From assembly GCA_902578265.1 (NCBI GenBank), contig CACHCA010000002.1:96001-155798 (forward strand): a stretch of 59,798 nt of DNA. Direction: 5' to 3'. Each line of letters begins with the position of its first letter. Positions within the stretch are counted from its first letter, which is position 1. The notes beneath the pieces were generated by a model. That model made no database searches. It saw only the letters and a list, made by a program, of their open reading frames with translations, and was not told where the DNA came from. Positions 52,757 through 59,798 of the stretch are shown one piece after another. The stretch is from an uncultured Pelagibacteraceae bacterium (lineage in GTDB: Bacteria > Pseudomonadota > Alphaproteobacteria > Pelagibacterales > Pelagibacteraceae). Both the position numbers and the translations under genes were made by a program.

Positions 52757-53754
52757 TAAGAAATCTTATGAAGGTATTCAGCTATATCACACATCCTATT
52801 TGAAAAACCCCATTCATTATCATACCACGCTGAAATTTTTCCCATATTTTTGCTAACCACATTTGTTAAACTTGCATCAATAATTGATGAGGCAGGATTG
52901 TGATTAAAATCAATTGAAACGAGTTTTTCTTTAGTGATTTGAATAACTTTATTTTTTTTACTAAAATCCTCAAATGCTGAATTTATTTTTTTAATATTCA
53001 AGTCTTTTTTTGTACAGAAAACAAGTTCAATTAATGAAACATTCGGGGTTGGCACTCTCATTGCGATACCTTCTAGTTTTCCTTTCAGAGAAGGAATTAT
53101 TTCACCTATAGCTTTAGATGCACCAGTGGAGGTTGGGATGATTGACTGACTAGCAGATCTAGCTCTCCTAGGATCTTTATGTGAATTATCTAAAATTCTT
53201 TGATCGCTCGTAAATGCGTGAATGGTTGTCATAAAACCTTTCTCAATTCCAAAATTTTCATTTAAAACATGAGCAACTGGCGCTAAGCAATTTGTTGTGC
53301 AAGATGCAGCAGAAACAATTTTATCTTCTTTTTTTAATTCAGATTCATTTACTCCAAAGACAATAGTTTTATCTGCATCTTTACATGGAGCTGAGACAAT
53401 CACTTTTTTTGCTCCATTATTAAGATGTGGTTGCAATTTATCTTTAGAATTAAATTTTCCAGTACACTCAAACACGTAATCAACACCATATTTTTTCCAA
53501 TTAATTTTAGTTAAATCTGTTTCTTGACCAAAAGAAATTTTGTTTTTATTTACAATAAGATTATTTTCATCATAGCTTATATCAGCTTTAAATTTTCCAT
53601 GAATTGAGTCATATTTCAAAAGAGTCGAGCAAGTTTCAGAATTTGTTCTATTATTAATATGCATAATTTCTATTTTTTTATTTCCCTCGTAAATAGAGCG
53701 AAGTATCATTCTTCCTATTCTTCCCATGCCATTAATACCAATTTTTACTTTCAT
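52756..53754 (-). CDS. gap: Glyceraldehyde-3-phosphate dehydrogenase
   Basis: A 332-residue protein. The NAD motif [10 protein letters not shown] is at residues 6-15, the catalytic cysteine is in [12 protein letters not shown] near 150, and [10 protein letters not shown] is near 311. It catalyses oxidative phosphorylation of glyceraldehyde 3-phosphate. It overlaps the tkt stop by four bases and the pgk start by one. All key residues are intact. Confidence 0.96.
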   Translation of the reverse strand: MKVKIGINGMGRIGRMILRSIYEGNKKIEIMHINNRTNSETCSTLLKYDSIHGKFKADISYDENNLIVNKNKISFGQETDLTKINWKKYGVDYVFECTGKFNSKDKLQPHLNNGAKKVIVSAPCKDADKTIVFGVNESELKKEDKIVSAASCTTNCLAPVAHVLNENFGIEKGFMTTIHAFTSDQRILDNSHKDPRRARSASQSIIPTSTGASKAIGEIIPSLKGKLEGIAMRVPTPNVSLIELVFCTKKDLNIKKINSAFEDFSKKNKVIQITKEKLVSIDFNHNPASSIIDASLTNVVSKNMGKISAWYDNEWGFSNRMCDIAEYLHKIS

Positions 53755-55682
53755 AATTTTTCTTTAATTTTTTTTACAATACTTTCAGAATTCAACTTGA
53801 AATGGTCATAAATTTTTTTATAAGGTGCGCTTTTTCCAAAGTCATTAATTCCAAAATTTAATCCATTTGTACCAGTATATTTTTTCCAATAACTTGTTTC
53901 AGAAGCCTCTATAGATACTACTAGTTCAGTTTCACCTAATATTTTTTTTTTATATTCTTCACTTTGATGATCAAATATTTTTTGACAAGGCATTGATATG
54001 ATTTTGGAATAAATACCATCTGTGGCTAATTTATGACCCACATCACTTGCTAAACTTGTTTCAGACCCAGTTGTTAAAATTGTTACACTTATATTATCTC
54101 CAGTTCTCAAAACTTCATAAGCACCTAAAGACGATTTATTTTTGAGAGAATTTTCAAGTCTAATAGGATTGACGCTTTGTCTAGTTAGTGAAATTACACT
54201 TGGAGTATTTTTACTTTCTAGAGCCAACTGCCAACATTCAAAAGTTTCAATAGTATCTGAAGGTCTAAAAACATTTAAATTTGGAATAGATCTCAAACTT
54301 GTTAACTGTTCAATTGGCTGATGAGTAGGGCCATCTTCACCTAAGCCGATAGAGTCGTGAGTAAATACATATATAACTTGTTGTTTCATCATTGCAGCTA
54401 ATCTAATAGAGGGTTTACAATAGTCACTAAATATTAGAAAAGTTCCGCCATAAGGAATTAGGCTACTGTGTAAGGCTATTCCATTCATTATTCCACACAT
54501 TGCGTGCTCTCTAACTCCATAATGAATATAATTTCCTGAAAAATCCCCTGGTTTGATTATTTTATGATCTTTAGTTTTAGTATTATTTGATCCAGCTAAA
54601 TCAGCTGAACCACCAATTAAGTAAGGAAATTTTGCTATAATGTTCAAAAATATTTCAGAAGATTTCCTTGTAGCTATTGGTTTAGTATTTTTAGTATACT
54701 CAACTTTTGCTTTTTCAATTAATTTTTTAAATGAATTTAAATTTTTAAAATTTGAAAAGTTTGCTTTATTTTTCTGAATTTTTTTTGAGGCTCTTTCTCC
54801 AATTTTTCTCCATTCACTTAATAATTCAGTCGGAATCTTGAATGGCTCGTATCTCCATTTTAGTTTTTTTCTAACCAGTTTTATTTCCTCATCACCTAAT
54901 GGACTTCCATGAGATGATGCCTTACCCCCTTTGTTTGGAGACCCATAACCTATTGTTGTTTTACATGAAATTGCTATAGGTTTTTTTGATTTCTGTGCTT
55001 TTTTTAAAGCTTTAGATATTTCTTTGAAATCATGACCATTAATTTTTAAAAAGTTCCATCCGTAGCTCTTAAATCTTTTTTCGTGATCATCTGAAACAGC
55101 TAAATTTGTGGGACCATCGATTGATATAGAATTATTATCAAATAATAAAATAAGATTCTTTAATTTTAGATGTCCAGCTAAGCTTAATGACTCATGACTA
55201 ATACCTTCCATTAAGCATCCGTCGCCGGCGAGAACATAAGTTTTATGATTGATCTTTCCTTTCCCTAATTGTTTTTTTAAAATTTCTTCTGATATTGCAA
55301 ATCCAACTGCATTTGAGATTCCTTGTCCCAATGGACCTGTAGTAGTTTCAATACCAGTATTTGGATGATATTCAGGATGTCCAGCGCATATGGACTCTAA
55401 TTGTCTAAAATTTTTAATATCATTTAGAGAAACACTTTTGTAACCAGTTAAATAAAGAAGAGAGTAGAGCAACATTGATCCATGCCCAGCAGATAGAACA
55501 AATCTATCTCTATTAATCCAGCTAGGATTTTTTGGATTAAATTTTAAAAAATCTTTAAAAAGCACTGTAGCAACATCTGCCATTCCCATCGGCATTCCAG
55601 GGTGACCTGAGTTTGCTTTCTGAACAGCATCAATTGAGAGAAATCTAATACAATTAGCTAATTCTTTATAAAATTTACTCAA
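53751..55682 (-). CDS. tkt: Transketolase
   Basis: A 643-residue protein starting at TTG. It begins [22 protein letters not shown] and has the ThDP motif G-D-G-C-L-M-E-G near residue 153, H-G-S-P-L-G near 253, and G-V-R-E-H-A-M near 397. Transketolase transfers two-carbon units and forms sedoheptulose 7-phosphate, the substrate of GmhA. It heads the glycolytic minus-strand operon, and a divergent gene starts 53 bases away. Confidence 0.95.
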   Translation of the reverse strand: MSKFYKELANCIRFLSIDAVQKANSGHPGMPMGMADVATVLFKDFLKFNPKNPSWINRDRFVLSAGHGSMLLYSLLYLTGYKSVSLNDIKNFRQLESICAGHPEYHPNTGIETTTGPLGQGISNAVGFAISEEILKKQLGKGKINHKTYVLAGDGCLMEGISHESLSLAGHLKLKNLILLFDNNSISIDGPTNLAVSDDHEKRFKSYGWNFLKINGHDFKEISKALKKAQKSKKPIAISCKTTIGYGSPNKGGKASSHGSPLGDEEIKLVRKKLKWRYEPFKIPTELLSEWRKIGERASKKIQKNKANFSNFKNLNSFKKLIEKAKVEYTKNTKPIATRKSSEIFLNIIAKFPYLIGGSADLAGSNNTKTKDHKIIKPGDFSGNYIHYGVREHAMCGIMNGIALHSSLIPYGGTFLIFSDYCKPSIRLAAMMKQQVIYVFTHDSIGLGEDGPTHQPIEQLTSLRSIPNLNVFRPSDTIETFECWQLALESKNTPSVISLTRQSVNPIRLENSLKNKSSLGAYEVLRTGDNISVTILTTGSETSLASDVGHKLATDGIYSKIISMPCQKIFDHQSEEYKKKILGETELVVSIEASETSYWKKYTGTNGLNFGINDFGKSAPYKKIYDHFKLNSESIVKKIKEKL

Positions 55683-55735
55683 ATTTATCCTGTATAGACT
55701 TAGAAGATTCTATTTAATAATATAAACATATATAT

Positions 55736-56059
55736 ATGAATTCTATTCTTGAAAAAGAAAAAAAGCTTAATATCGCATTGGCGAAACTAAAAAACTTAAA
55801 CCTAGAGGATCCGGATATAAAAAAAAATATTGAAATTCTTGGAGAACAAAAAAATCAATTAGAAATTGAAAAATCTGAATTAGAGAAAAAATATAAAATT
55901 TTAGCTGACGAGCATGATAATGTATCAAGAAAATTAGAGGAATTTCAAAATAGAGAAAAAATTGAAGAAAAAAAAAGATTAGAATTTTCCGAAAAAATAG
56001 ATGAATTAAACCAAGAAACCAATACTTTAATGGATGAAATCGATAAATGGCAAACGTAA
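55736..56059 (+). CDS. Coiled-coil protein (DUF4164-like) upstream of zapA
   Basis: A 107-residue protein made almost entirely of Lys/Glu-rich heptad repeats, a continuous coiled coil. No catalytic motif is present. In many alphaproteobacteria a short coiled-coil DUF4164 protein precedes zapA, and here the zapA start lies inside its final codons. A role as a division-linked scaffold is inferred from position. It begins the plus-strand unit divergent from tkt. Confidence 0.72.
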   Translation: MNSILEKEKKLNIALAKLKNLNLEDPDIKKNIEILGEQKNQLEIEKSELEKKYKILADEHDNVSRKLEEFQNREKIEEKKRLEFSEKIDELNQETNTLMDEIDKWQT

Positions 56060-56490
56060 CTATAAAATTCAATGGCAAAGAGTTTTTGTTGTCATGTGAT
56101 GATGGACAAGAAGAACATCTTGAAGAATTATTAATACAAATCAATCAAAAGTTTAACGATTTAAAAAATGATTTAGGAAATATTGGTGAAAATAAACTTT
56201 TACTGATTACTGCAGTTAAAGTGATGGATGAATATTATGAAACCAAAAAAAAAGTTGAGCAGAAAAAAATAGAATTAAAAGAACTTTCAAATAAATTTAG
56301 AGAGTTAAAATCATTAGTCTATGAATACAGAGATAGAAAAGAAGAAGAAATAAAAAATTTAAATAAAAATCACATTGAATTAAAAGATGAAATTGAGCTT
56401 AATCAAAAGCATTATGAAAAGTTAATTGATGCTGCTGCAGACGAGATTTCAAATTTTGTAGAAAAAGCAAGTATAGAAAAAATATCTTAA
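56047..56490 (+). CDS. zapA: Cell division protein ZapA-like
   Basis: A 147-residue protein. The N-terminal domain (residues 1-75) has V-T-I-K-F-N-G-K-E-F and C-D-D-G-Q-E-E-H-L-E-E-L, the ZapA pattern, with L-L-L-I-T-A-V-K-V-M-D-E-Y-Y near 51-64. The C-terminus is a long coiled coil, longer than in E. coli ZapA (109 residues). ZapA binds and bundles FtsZ at the Z-ring. It overlaps the preceding coiled-coil gene by 13 bases, and only nine bases separate it from the next gene, leaving no room for a 6S RNA there. Confidence 0.85.
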   Translation: MANVTIKFNGKEFLLSCDDGQEEHLEELLIQINQKFNDLKNDLGNIGENKLLLITAVKVMDEYYETKKKVEQKKIELKELSNKFRELKSLVYEYRDRKEEEIKNLNKNHIELKDEIELNQKHYEKLIDAAADEISNFVEKASIEKIS

Positions 56491-56499
56491 TAGAATTTT

Positions 56500-57033
56500 G
56501 TGAACAAATCTCAAATTAGAAAAAAAATCTTAAAAATTAGAAAACAAAAAAAAACTAAAAAATTCAATTTTAATTTTGATTTAATTTTGAATATTTTAAA
56601 AAGAAAAAAAGTTCTAGGTAAAATAATTGGTGGCTATTACCCATATAATCATGAAATAGACATTTTACAAATCTTGGAAAAATTTGAAAAGAAAAAATTT
56701 ATTATTACATTGCCAAAAATTAAGAAAAAATCACAAATGAACTTTTTTCAATGGTCAGCAAATGATCCTTTAGCTATAAATGAACTTGGAATACCAGAAC
56801 CAATTTCAAAAATAGTAAAATATCCAGACATTTTGTTAGTTCCTCTTGTAGCGTTTGACAAAAATTTCAACAGGATTGGTTATGGTGGAGGATTTTATGA
56901 TAGGTATATTAAGAAAGTTAAAAAAAGAAAAAAAGTTCTAACGATTGGATTTGCTTACTCTTTTCAAAAAGTAAAAAAAATACCAACTAATAAATATGAT
57001 ATTAGGTTAGATTTTATTATAACAAACAAATAA
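56500..57033 (+). CDS. ygfA: 5-formyltetrahydrofolate cyclo-ligase
   Basis: A 177-residue protein starting at GTG. It has the opening K-S-Q-I-R-K-K-I-L, G-Y-Y-P-Y-N-H-E-I-D near residues 45-54 and the family signature V-P-L-V-A-F-D...R-I-G-Y-G-G-G-F-Y-D-R-Y near 109-131. It converts 5-formyl-THF to 5,10-methenyl-THF with ATP. The zapA-ygfA order is common in alphaproteobacteria. It ends six bases before the phosphoesterase gene. Confidence 0.9.
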   Translation: MNKSQIRKKILKIRKQKKTKKFNFNFDLILNILKRKKVLGKIIGGYYPYNHEIDILQILEKFEKKKFIITLPKIKKKSQMNFFQWSANDPLAINELGIPEPISKIVKYPDILLVPLVAFDKNFNRIGYGGGFYDRYIKKVKKRKKVLTIGFAYSFQKVKKIPTNKYDIRLDFIITNK

Positions 57034-57039
57034 TTTTTA

Positions 57040-57843
57040 ATGAAAATTTTATTTTTAGGTGATGTTGTTGGATTATCTGGATGTAGAAAGATTATTAATG
57101 ATTTATTAGATCAGATCAAAAAAAAAGATATCGACTTTGTAATTATAAATGGTGAGAACGCTGATGACACAGGTGTTGGTTTAACTAAAGAAATTTGTAA
57201 AAATTTTTTTGATAACGGAGTTGATGTCATTACAACTGGAAATCATGTTTGGGATCAAAAAGATATAATGAATTTTATTGATAAGGAAAACAGATTATTA
57301 AGACCAAAAAATTTATTTGAACCTGCTCCTGGCAGAGGATTTGAGATTTATAAAACAAAAAAAAATTACAAAATAGGAGTTTTAAATTTAATGGGAAATG
57401 TCTTTATGAAGAGGTGTGATGATGTTTTTAAAATTTCAAAAGACTTTTTAGAAAAATATAACTTAAAAAAAGATTATGATTTTCTAGTTGTTGATTTCCA
57501 TGGAGAAATAACAAGTGAAAAAAACGCTATCGGTCATTATTTTGATGGAAAGGCAACGCTTGTTATTGGAACTCATACTCACATACCTACTAATGATGCA
57601 AGAGTTTTAAAAAACGGCACCGCTTACCAAACAGATGCTGGAATGTGCGGAGATTATGACTCAGTTATAGGTATGAATAAAGATAATTCTATCAATAGAT
57701 TTATGAAAAAGGACTCAGTCAAACATTTTCCAGCTATTGGGGAAGCTTCTTTGAGTGGAGTTATAGTAAATTGTAATTTAGAAACTGGCTTAGCAGATAG
57801 TATCGAAAGTTATATATTTGGAGGTCTTTTAAAAAATACTTAA
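57040..57843 (+). CDS. YmdB-type metallophosphoesterase
   Basis: A 267-residue protein of the calcineurin-like superfamily, YmdB/TIGR00282 type. Metal and phosphate ligands are in F-L-G-D-V-V-G near residue 5, I-I-N-G-E-N-A-D near 36, T-G-N-H-V-W-D-Q near 66-73, V-D-F-H-G-E near 151-156, and G-T-H-T-H-I-P-T near 177-184. YmdB is a 2',3'-cyclic nucleotide phosphodiesterase in Bacillus. Its role in this organism is unknown. It lies between ygfA and yebC in a compact run. Confidence 0.88.
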   Translation: MKILFLGDVVGLSGCRKIINDLLDQIKKKDIDFVIINGENADDTGVGLTKEICKNFFDNGVDVITTGNHVWDQKDIMNFIDKENRLLRPKNLFEPAPGRGFEIYKTKKNYKIGVLNLMGNVFMKRCDDVFKISKDFLEKYNLKKDYDFLVVDFHGEITSEKNAIGHYFDGKATLVIGTHTHIPTNDARVLKNGTAYQTDAGMCGDYDSVIGMNKDNSINRFMKKDSVKHFPAIGEASLSGVIVNCNLETGLADSIESYIFGGLLKNT

Positions 57844-57849
57844 TTTTTT

Positions 57850-58572
57850 ATGGCAGGGCATTCTCATTGGGCAGGTATAAAACACAAAAAAGGTAAAGCT
57901 GATAAACAAAGATCAAAAATCTTTTCTAAGCTATCTAAAGAGATTACTGTAGCGGCTAAGCTAGGAGATAAAGATCCGGCTATAAACCCAAGATTGCGTT
58001 CTGCTGTGCAAGCTGCTAGATCAGCAAATATGCCTAAAGATAATATAGCTAGAGCTATAGATAAGTCTTCAATGAGTAATCAGTTAAATTTTGAAAATTT
58101 GAGATATGAAGGTTTTGGGCCTGATAAAGTTGCTGTTATAGTTGAGACTTTGACTGATAATAAAAATAGAACTGCTTCGAAAATAAGAACAATTTTTCAA
58201 AAATCAGGAGGAAGTTTAGGAACTCAAGGTTCAGCATCACATAATTTTACTCAATTAGGTGTAATCAAAATTGATAAAAAAGAGATTTCAGAGGAGGATA
58301 TTTTAGAACTTGCTATTGAGGCTGGTGCAAATGAGTGTAAATCGGATAAAGAATTTCATGAGATACATTGTTCAATAAATGATATTTACAATGTTAAAAA
58401 AGACTTGGAGAAAAAAATAAGTAATTTTATTTCGACAGGGATAGAGTGGGTGCCTTTAAATGCTGTAGAAATTTCAGAGGAGAAAAAAAAGGAATTGATT
58501 AGTTTTTTCGAGACATTAGAAAATGATGACGATGTACAAAATATTTATTCAAATGTTAAATTTTCAAACTAG
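57850..58572 (+). CDS. yebC: YebC/PmpR-family translation/transcription regulator
   Basis: A 240-residue protein. It begins A-G-H-S-H-W-A-G-I-K-H-K-K-G, the universal YebC start, and contains R-S-A-N-M-P-K-D-N-I near residue 57 and V-E-T-L-T-D-N-K-N-R-T near 95. YebC proteins affect expression and help ribosomes at difficult proline stretches. Adjacency to ruvC is very widespread in bacteria, supporting the call. Nine bases separate it from ruvC. Confidence 0.95.
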   Translation: MAGHSHWAGIKHKKGKADKQRSKIFSKLSKEITVAAKLGDKDPAINPRLRSAVQAARSANMPKDNIARAIDKSSMSNQLNFENLRYEGFGPDKVAVIVETLTDNKNRTASKIRTIFQKSGGSLGTQGSASHNFTQLGVIKIDKKEISEEDILELAIEAGANECKSDKEFHEIHCSINDIYNVKKDLEKKISNFISTGIEWVPLNAVEISEEKKKELISFFETLENDDDVQNIYSNVKFSN

Positions 58573-58581
58573 ATACAAGAT

Positions 58582-59073
58582 ATGCTTATAATTGGTATAG
58601 ATCCAGGTATTTCAGGCTCAATTTGTTTTTTTGAAGATGGAAAAATATTAGAAGTAATTGAAATGCCAGTAATGTCAGAGGGTAAAAAAAATAAAAAACA
58701 AGTTAATGGTGCTCAAATTTATAACGAATTTTTAAAAAGAATTACTAGTAAAGATGACGAGATTAGAGTTGTAATAGAACAAGTTTCTGCAATGCCAGGA
58801 CAAGGGGTAACTAGTATGTTTAATTTTGGTCAGTCTTATGGGATTTTAAAAGGAATATGTTCTGCAATGCAATTACCAATGTTTTTCGTAAGACCAGCTA
58901 AATGGAAAAAATATTTTAACTTAATTAATTCTCAAAAAGATGCTAGCAGAACAAGAGCAATTGAAATATTTCCTTATTTTTCAACACAACTCTCAAAAAA
59001 AAAAGACTCAAACAAAGCAGATGCTATTCTAATTGCAAGTTTTTACTATGAAACTCACCAAAAAGAGGATTAA
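58582..59073 (+). CDS. ruvC: Crossover junction endodeoxyribonuclease RuvC
   Basis: A 163-residue RNase H-fold nuclease. The acidic catalytic residues are visible as I-G-I-D-P-G (Asp7), V-I-E-Q-V near residue 64 (Glu), and a terminal acidic site in S-N-K-A-D-A-I-L-I-A near 143. RuvC resolves Holliday junctions with RuvAB. The sequence is somewhat divergent from E. coli RuvC, but length and gene order agree. The tolQ gene follows 52 bases later; ruvAB are not seen between them. Confidence 0.85.
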   Translation: MLIIGIDPGISGSICFFEDGKILEVIEMPVMSEGKKNKKQVNGAQIYNEFLKRITSKDDEIRVVIEQVSAMPGQGVTSMFNFGQSYGILKGICSAMQLPMFFVRPAKWKKYFNLINSQKDASRTRAIEIFPYFSTQLSKKKDSNKADAILIASFYYETHQKED

Positions 59074-59125
59074 TCGCAGATTTTTGAAGTCAAATTCATG
59101 ACACATTTAAGTGTGAGAAAACCTT

Positions 59126-59798
59126 ATGGAAGCTGATATTTCATCACAAGCAGTCGGACTAGCATCAAGCGCTGACTTTTCACTTATGAACCTATTTTTA
59201 AGGGCAGATATAATTGTTAAATCAGTAATTATCATTCTTATTGCGTGCTCAGTTTATTCATGGGCAGTAATCATTGAAAAATTTAAATTATTTAAAAAAA
59301 TAAATCAAAGTTCAGAAGAATTTGAAACTAAGTTTTGGAATTCTAAATCTGCAGAGTCTTTTTACAACAATCTTCCGGGAAATATAAATGATCCAATGGC
59401 TCTTATTTTTAAAGATGCTATGCAAAATCTTCTTAAAAGAAGATCTAAAACAGATTTGAATACTAGAATGACTTCAATGTTAGAAACCGGAATAGAAAAA
59501 CAAATGTCTAAAATTACAAAAGGATTTACTTTTTTGGCAACTGTAGGATCAACAGCACCTTTTATAGGATTATTCGGGACTGTTTGGGGAATAATGAATT
59601 CTTTTCAATCTATTGCAATTTCAAGAAATACTAGTTTGGCAATTGTAGCACCTGGAATCGCAGAAGCACTTTTCGCTACAGCATTGGGTTTATTGGCAGC
59701 GATTCCTGCAGTAATTGCTTACAACAAATTTAATAACGACTCTCTAAAGTATTCCCAAAAATTAGAAAACTTTTCTAAAAGATTTTTAACGATTATTT
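59126..59798 (+). CDS. tolQ: TolQ-like proton channel protein (cut by window end)
   Basis: The open frame from ATG 59126 runs to the end of the window, about 224 residues. It has a first membrane helix near residues 33-50 (K-S-V-I-I-I-L-I-A-C-S-V-Y-S-W-A), a cytoplasmic stretch, and the conserved second-helix region V-G-S-T-A-P-F-I-G-L-F-G-T-V-W-G-I-M near 134-151. A third helix follows at A-E-A-L-F-A-T-A-L-G-L-L-A-A-I-P. TolQ works with TolR/TolA in the Tol-Pal envelope system. ExbB is the close alternative, but position after ruvC favours TolQ. Confidence 0.88.
   Translation, partial: MEADISSQAVGLASSADFSLMNLFLRADIIVKSVIIILIACSVYSWAVIIEKFKLFKKINQSSEEFETKFWNSKSAESFYNNLPGNINDPMALIFKDAMQNLLKRRSKTDLNTRMTSMLETGIEKQMSKITKGFTFLATVGSTAPFIGLFGTVWGIMNSFQSIAISRNTSLAIVAPGIAEALFATALGLLAAIPAVIAYNKFNNDSLKYSQKLENFSKRFLTII

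Noticed and set aside
55767..56144. A 125-residue open frame on the minus strand opposite the coiled-coil gene and zapA
   Set aside because: Its Phe/Ile-rich translation is the expected shadow of Lys/Glu-rich coding sequence; the plus-strand genes fit known families.
56484..56500. 6S RNA gene expected between zapA and the 5-FCL gene
   Set aside because: Only nine bases separate the two genes, so no room exists; 6S RNA must lie elsewhere.

Overview
The window is very AT-rich, densely packed DNA from a streamlined alphaproteobacterium, most likely of the SAR11/Pelagibacter type. The call rests on extreme AT bias, genes that abut or overlap by a few bases, a TrcR/DUF1013 regulator, a three-polypeptide proton transhydrogenase preceded by a small aa3-oxidase subunit IV, and a 5S rRNA gene bordering a large surface-glycan region. 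In cultured Pelagibacter a hypervariable region of surface genes lies between 23S and 5S rRNA; this window looks like the 5S end of such a region. The lineage is inferred from gene content, not from a marker-gene tree.

Region 1 (1-12639) begins with the tail of an ABC transporter ATPase and a glycosyltransferase. A nucleotide-sugar factory follows. The complete set for GDP-D-glycero-D-manno-heptose is present (gmhA, hddA, and an hddC-gmhB fusion). Interleaved with it are a GDP-mannose-4,6-dehydratase-like enzyme, a ColD-type sugar 3-dehydratase with His in place of the PLP lysine, an acetolactate-synthase-like ThDP enzyme and four SDR proteins. Read together they suggest a deoxygenated heptose carrying a two-carbon C-branch, which I regard as the most interesting system here.

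Region 2 (12640-16976) is a cobalamin module: a B12 riboswitch, a BtuB-like TonB-dependent receptor, a small DUF6580 membrane protein that may be a solitary ECF-type S component, and a convergent radical SAM protein with a B12-binding-like N-terminus.

Region 3 (17095-38391) is a mosaic of polysaccharide genes in both orientations. It holds a KdsB-like CMP-ulosonate synthetase with a DRE-TIM aldolase, a UDP-sugar acid dehydrogenase, many GT-A and GT-B glycosyltransferases, a WecA/MraY-type initiating transferase, a sugar C-methyltransferase, an FkbM methyltransferase, a Gfo/Idh oxidoreductase, a cupin, Fe(II)/2-oxoglutarate-type oxygenases and an O-antigen ligase/polymerase-like membrane protein.

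Region 4 (38463-42343) is core: 5S rRNA, rpmJ, oxidase subunit IV, pntAA-pntAB-pntB and transaldolase. Region 5 (42345-47439) is a second small glycan island. Region 6 (47475-59798) is core again: initiator tRNA-fMet, rpsU, trcR, rpmE, suhB, efp, thiE, the glycolytic/pentose-phosphate run fba-pgk-gap-tkt, then the divergent zapA, 5-FCL, ymdB-like, yebC, ruvC and tolQ (cut by the window end). Transketolase and transaldolase interconvert sedoheptulose-7-phosphate, the precursor consumed by the heptose pathway. No gene-free stretch exceeds 300 bases; the longest (12640-12933) holds the riboswitch.
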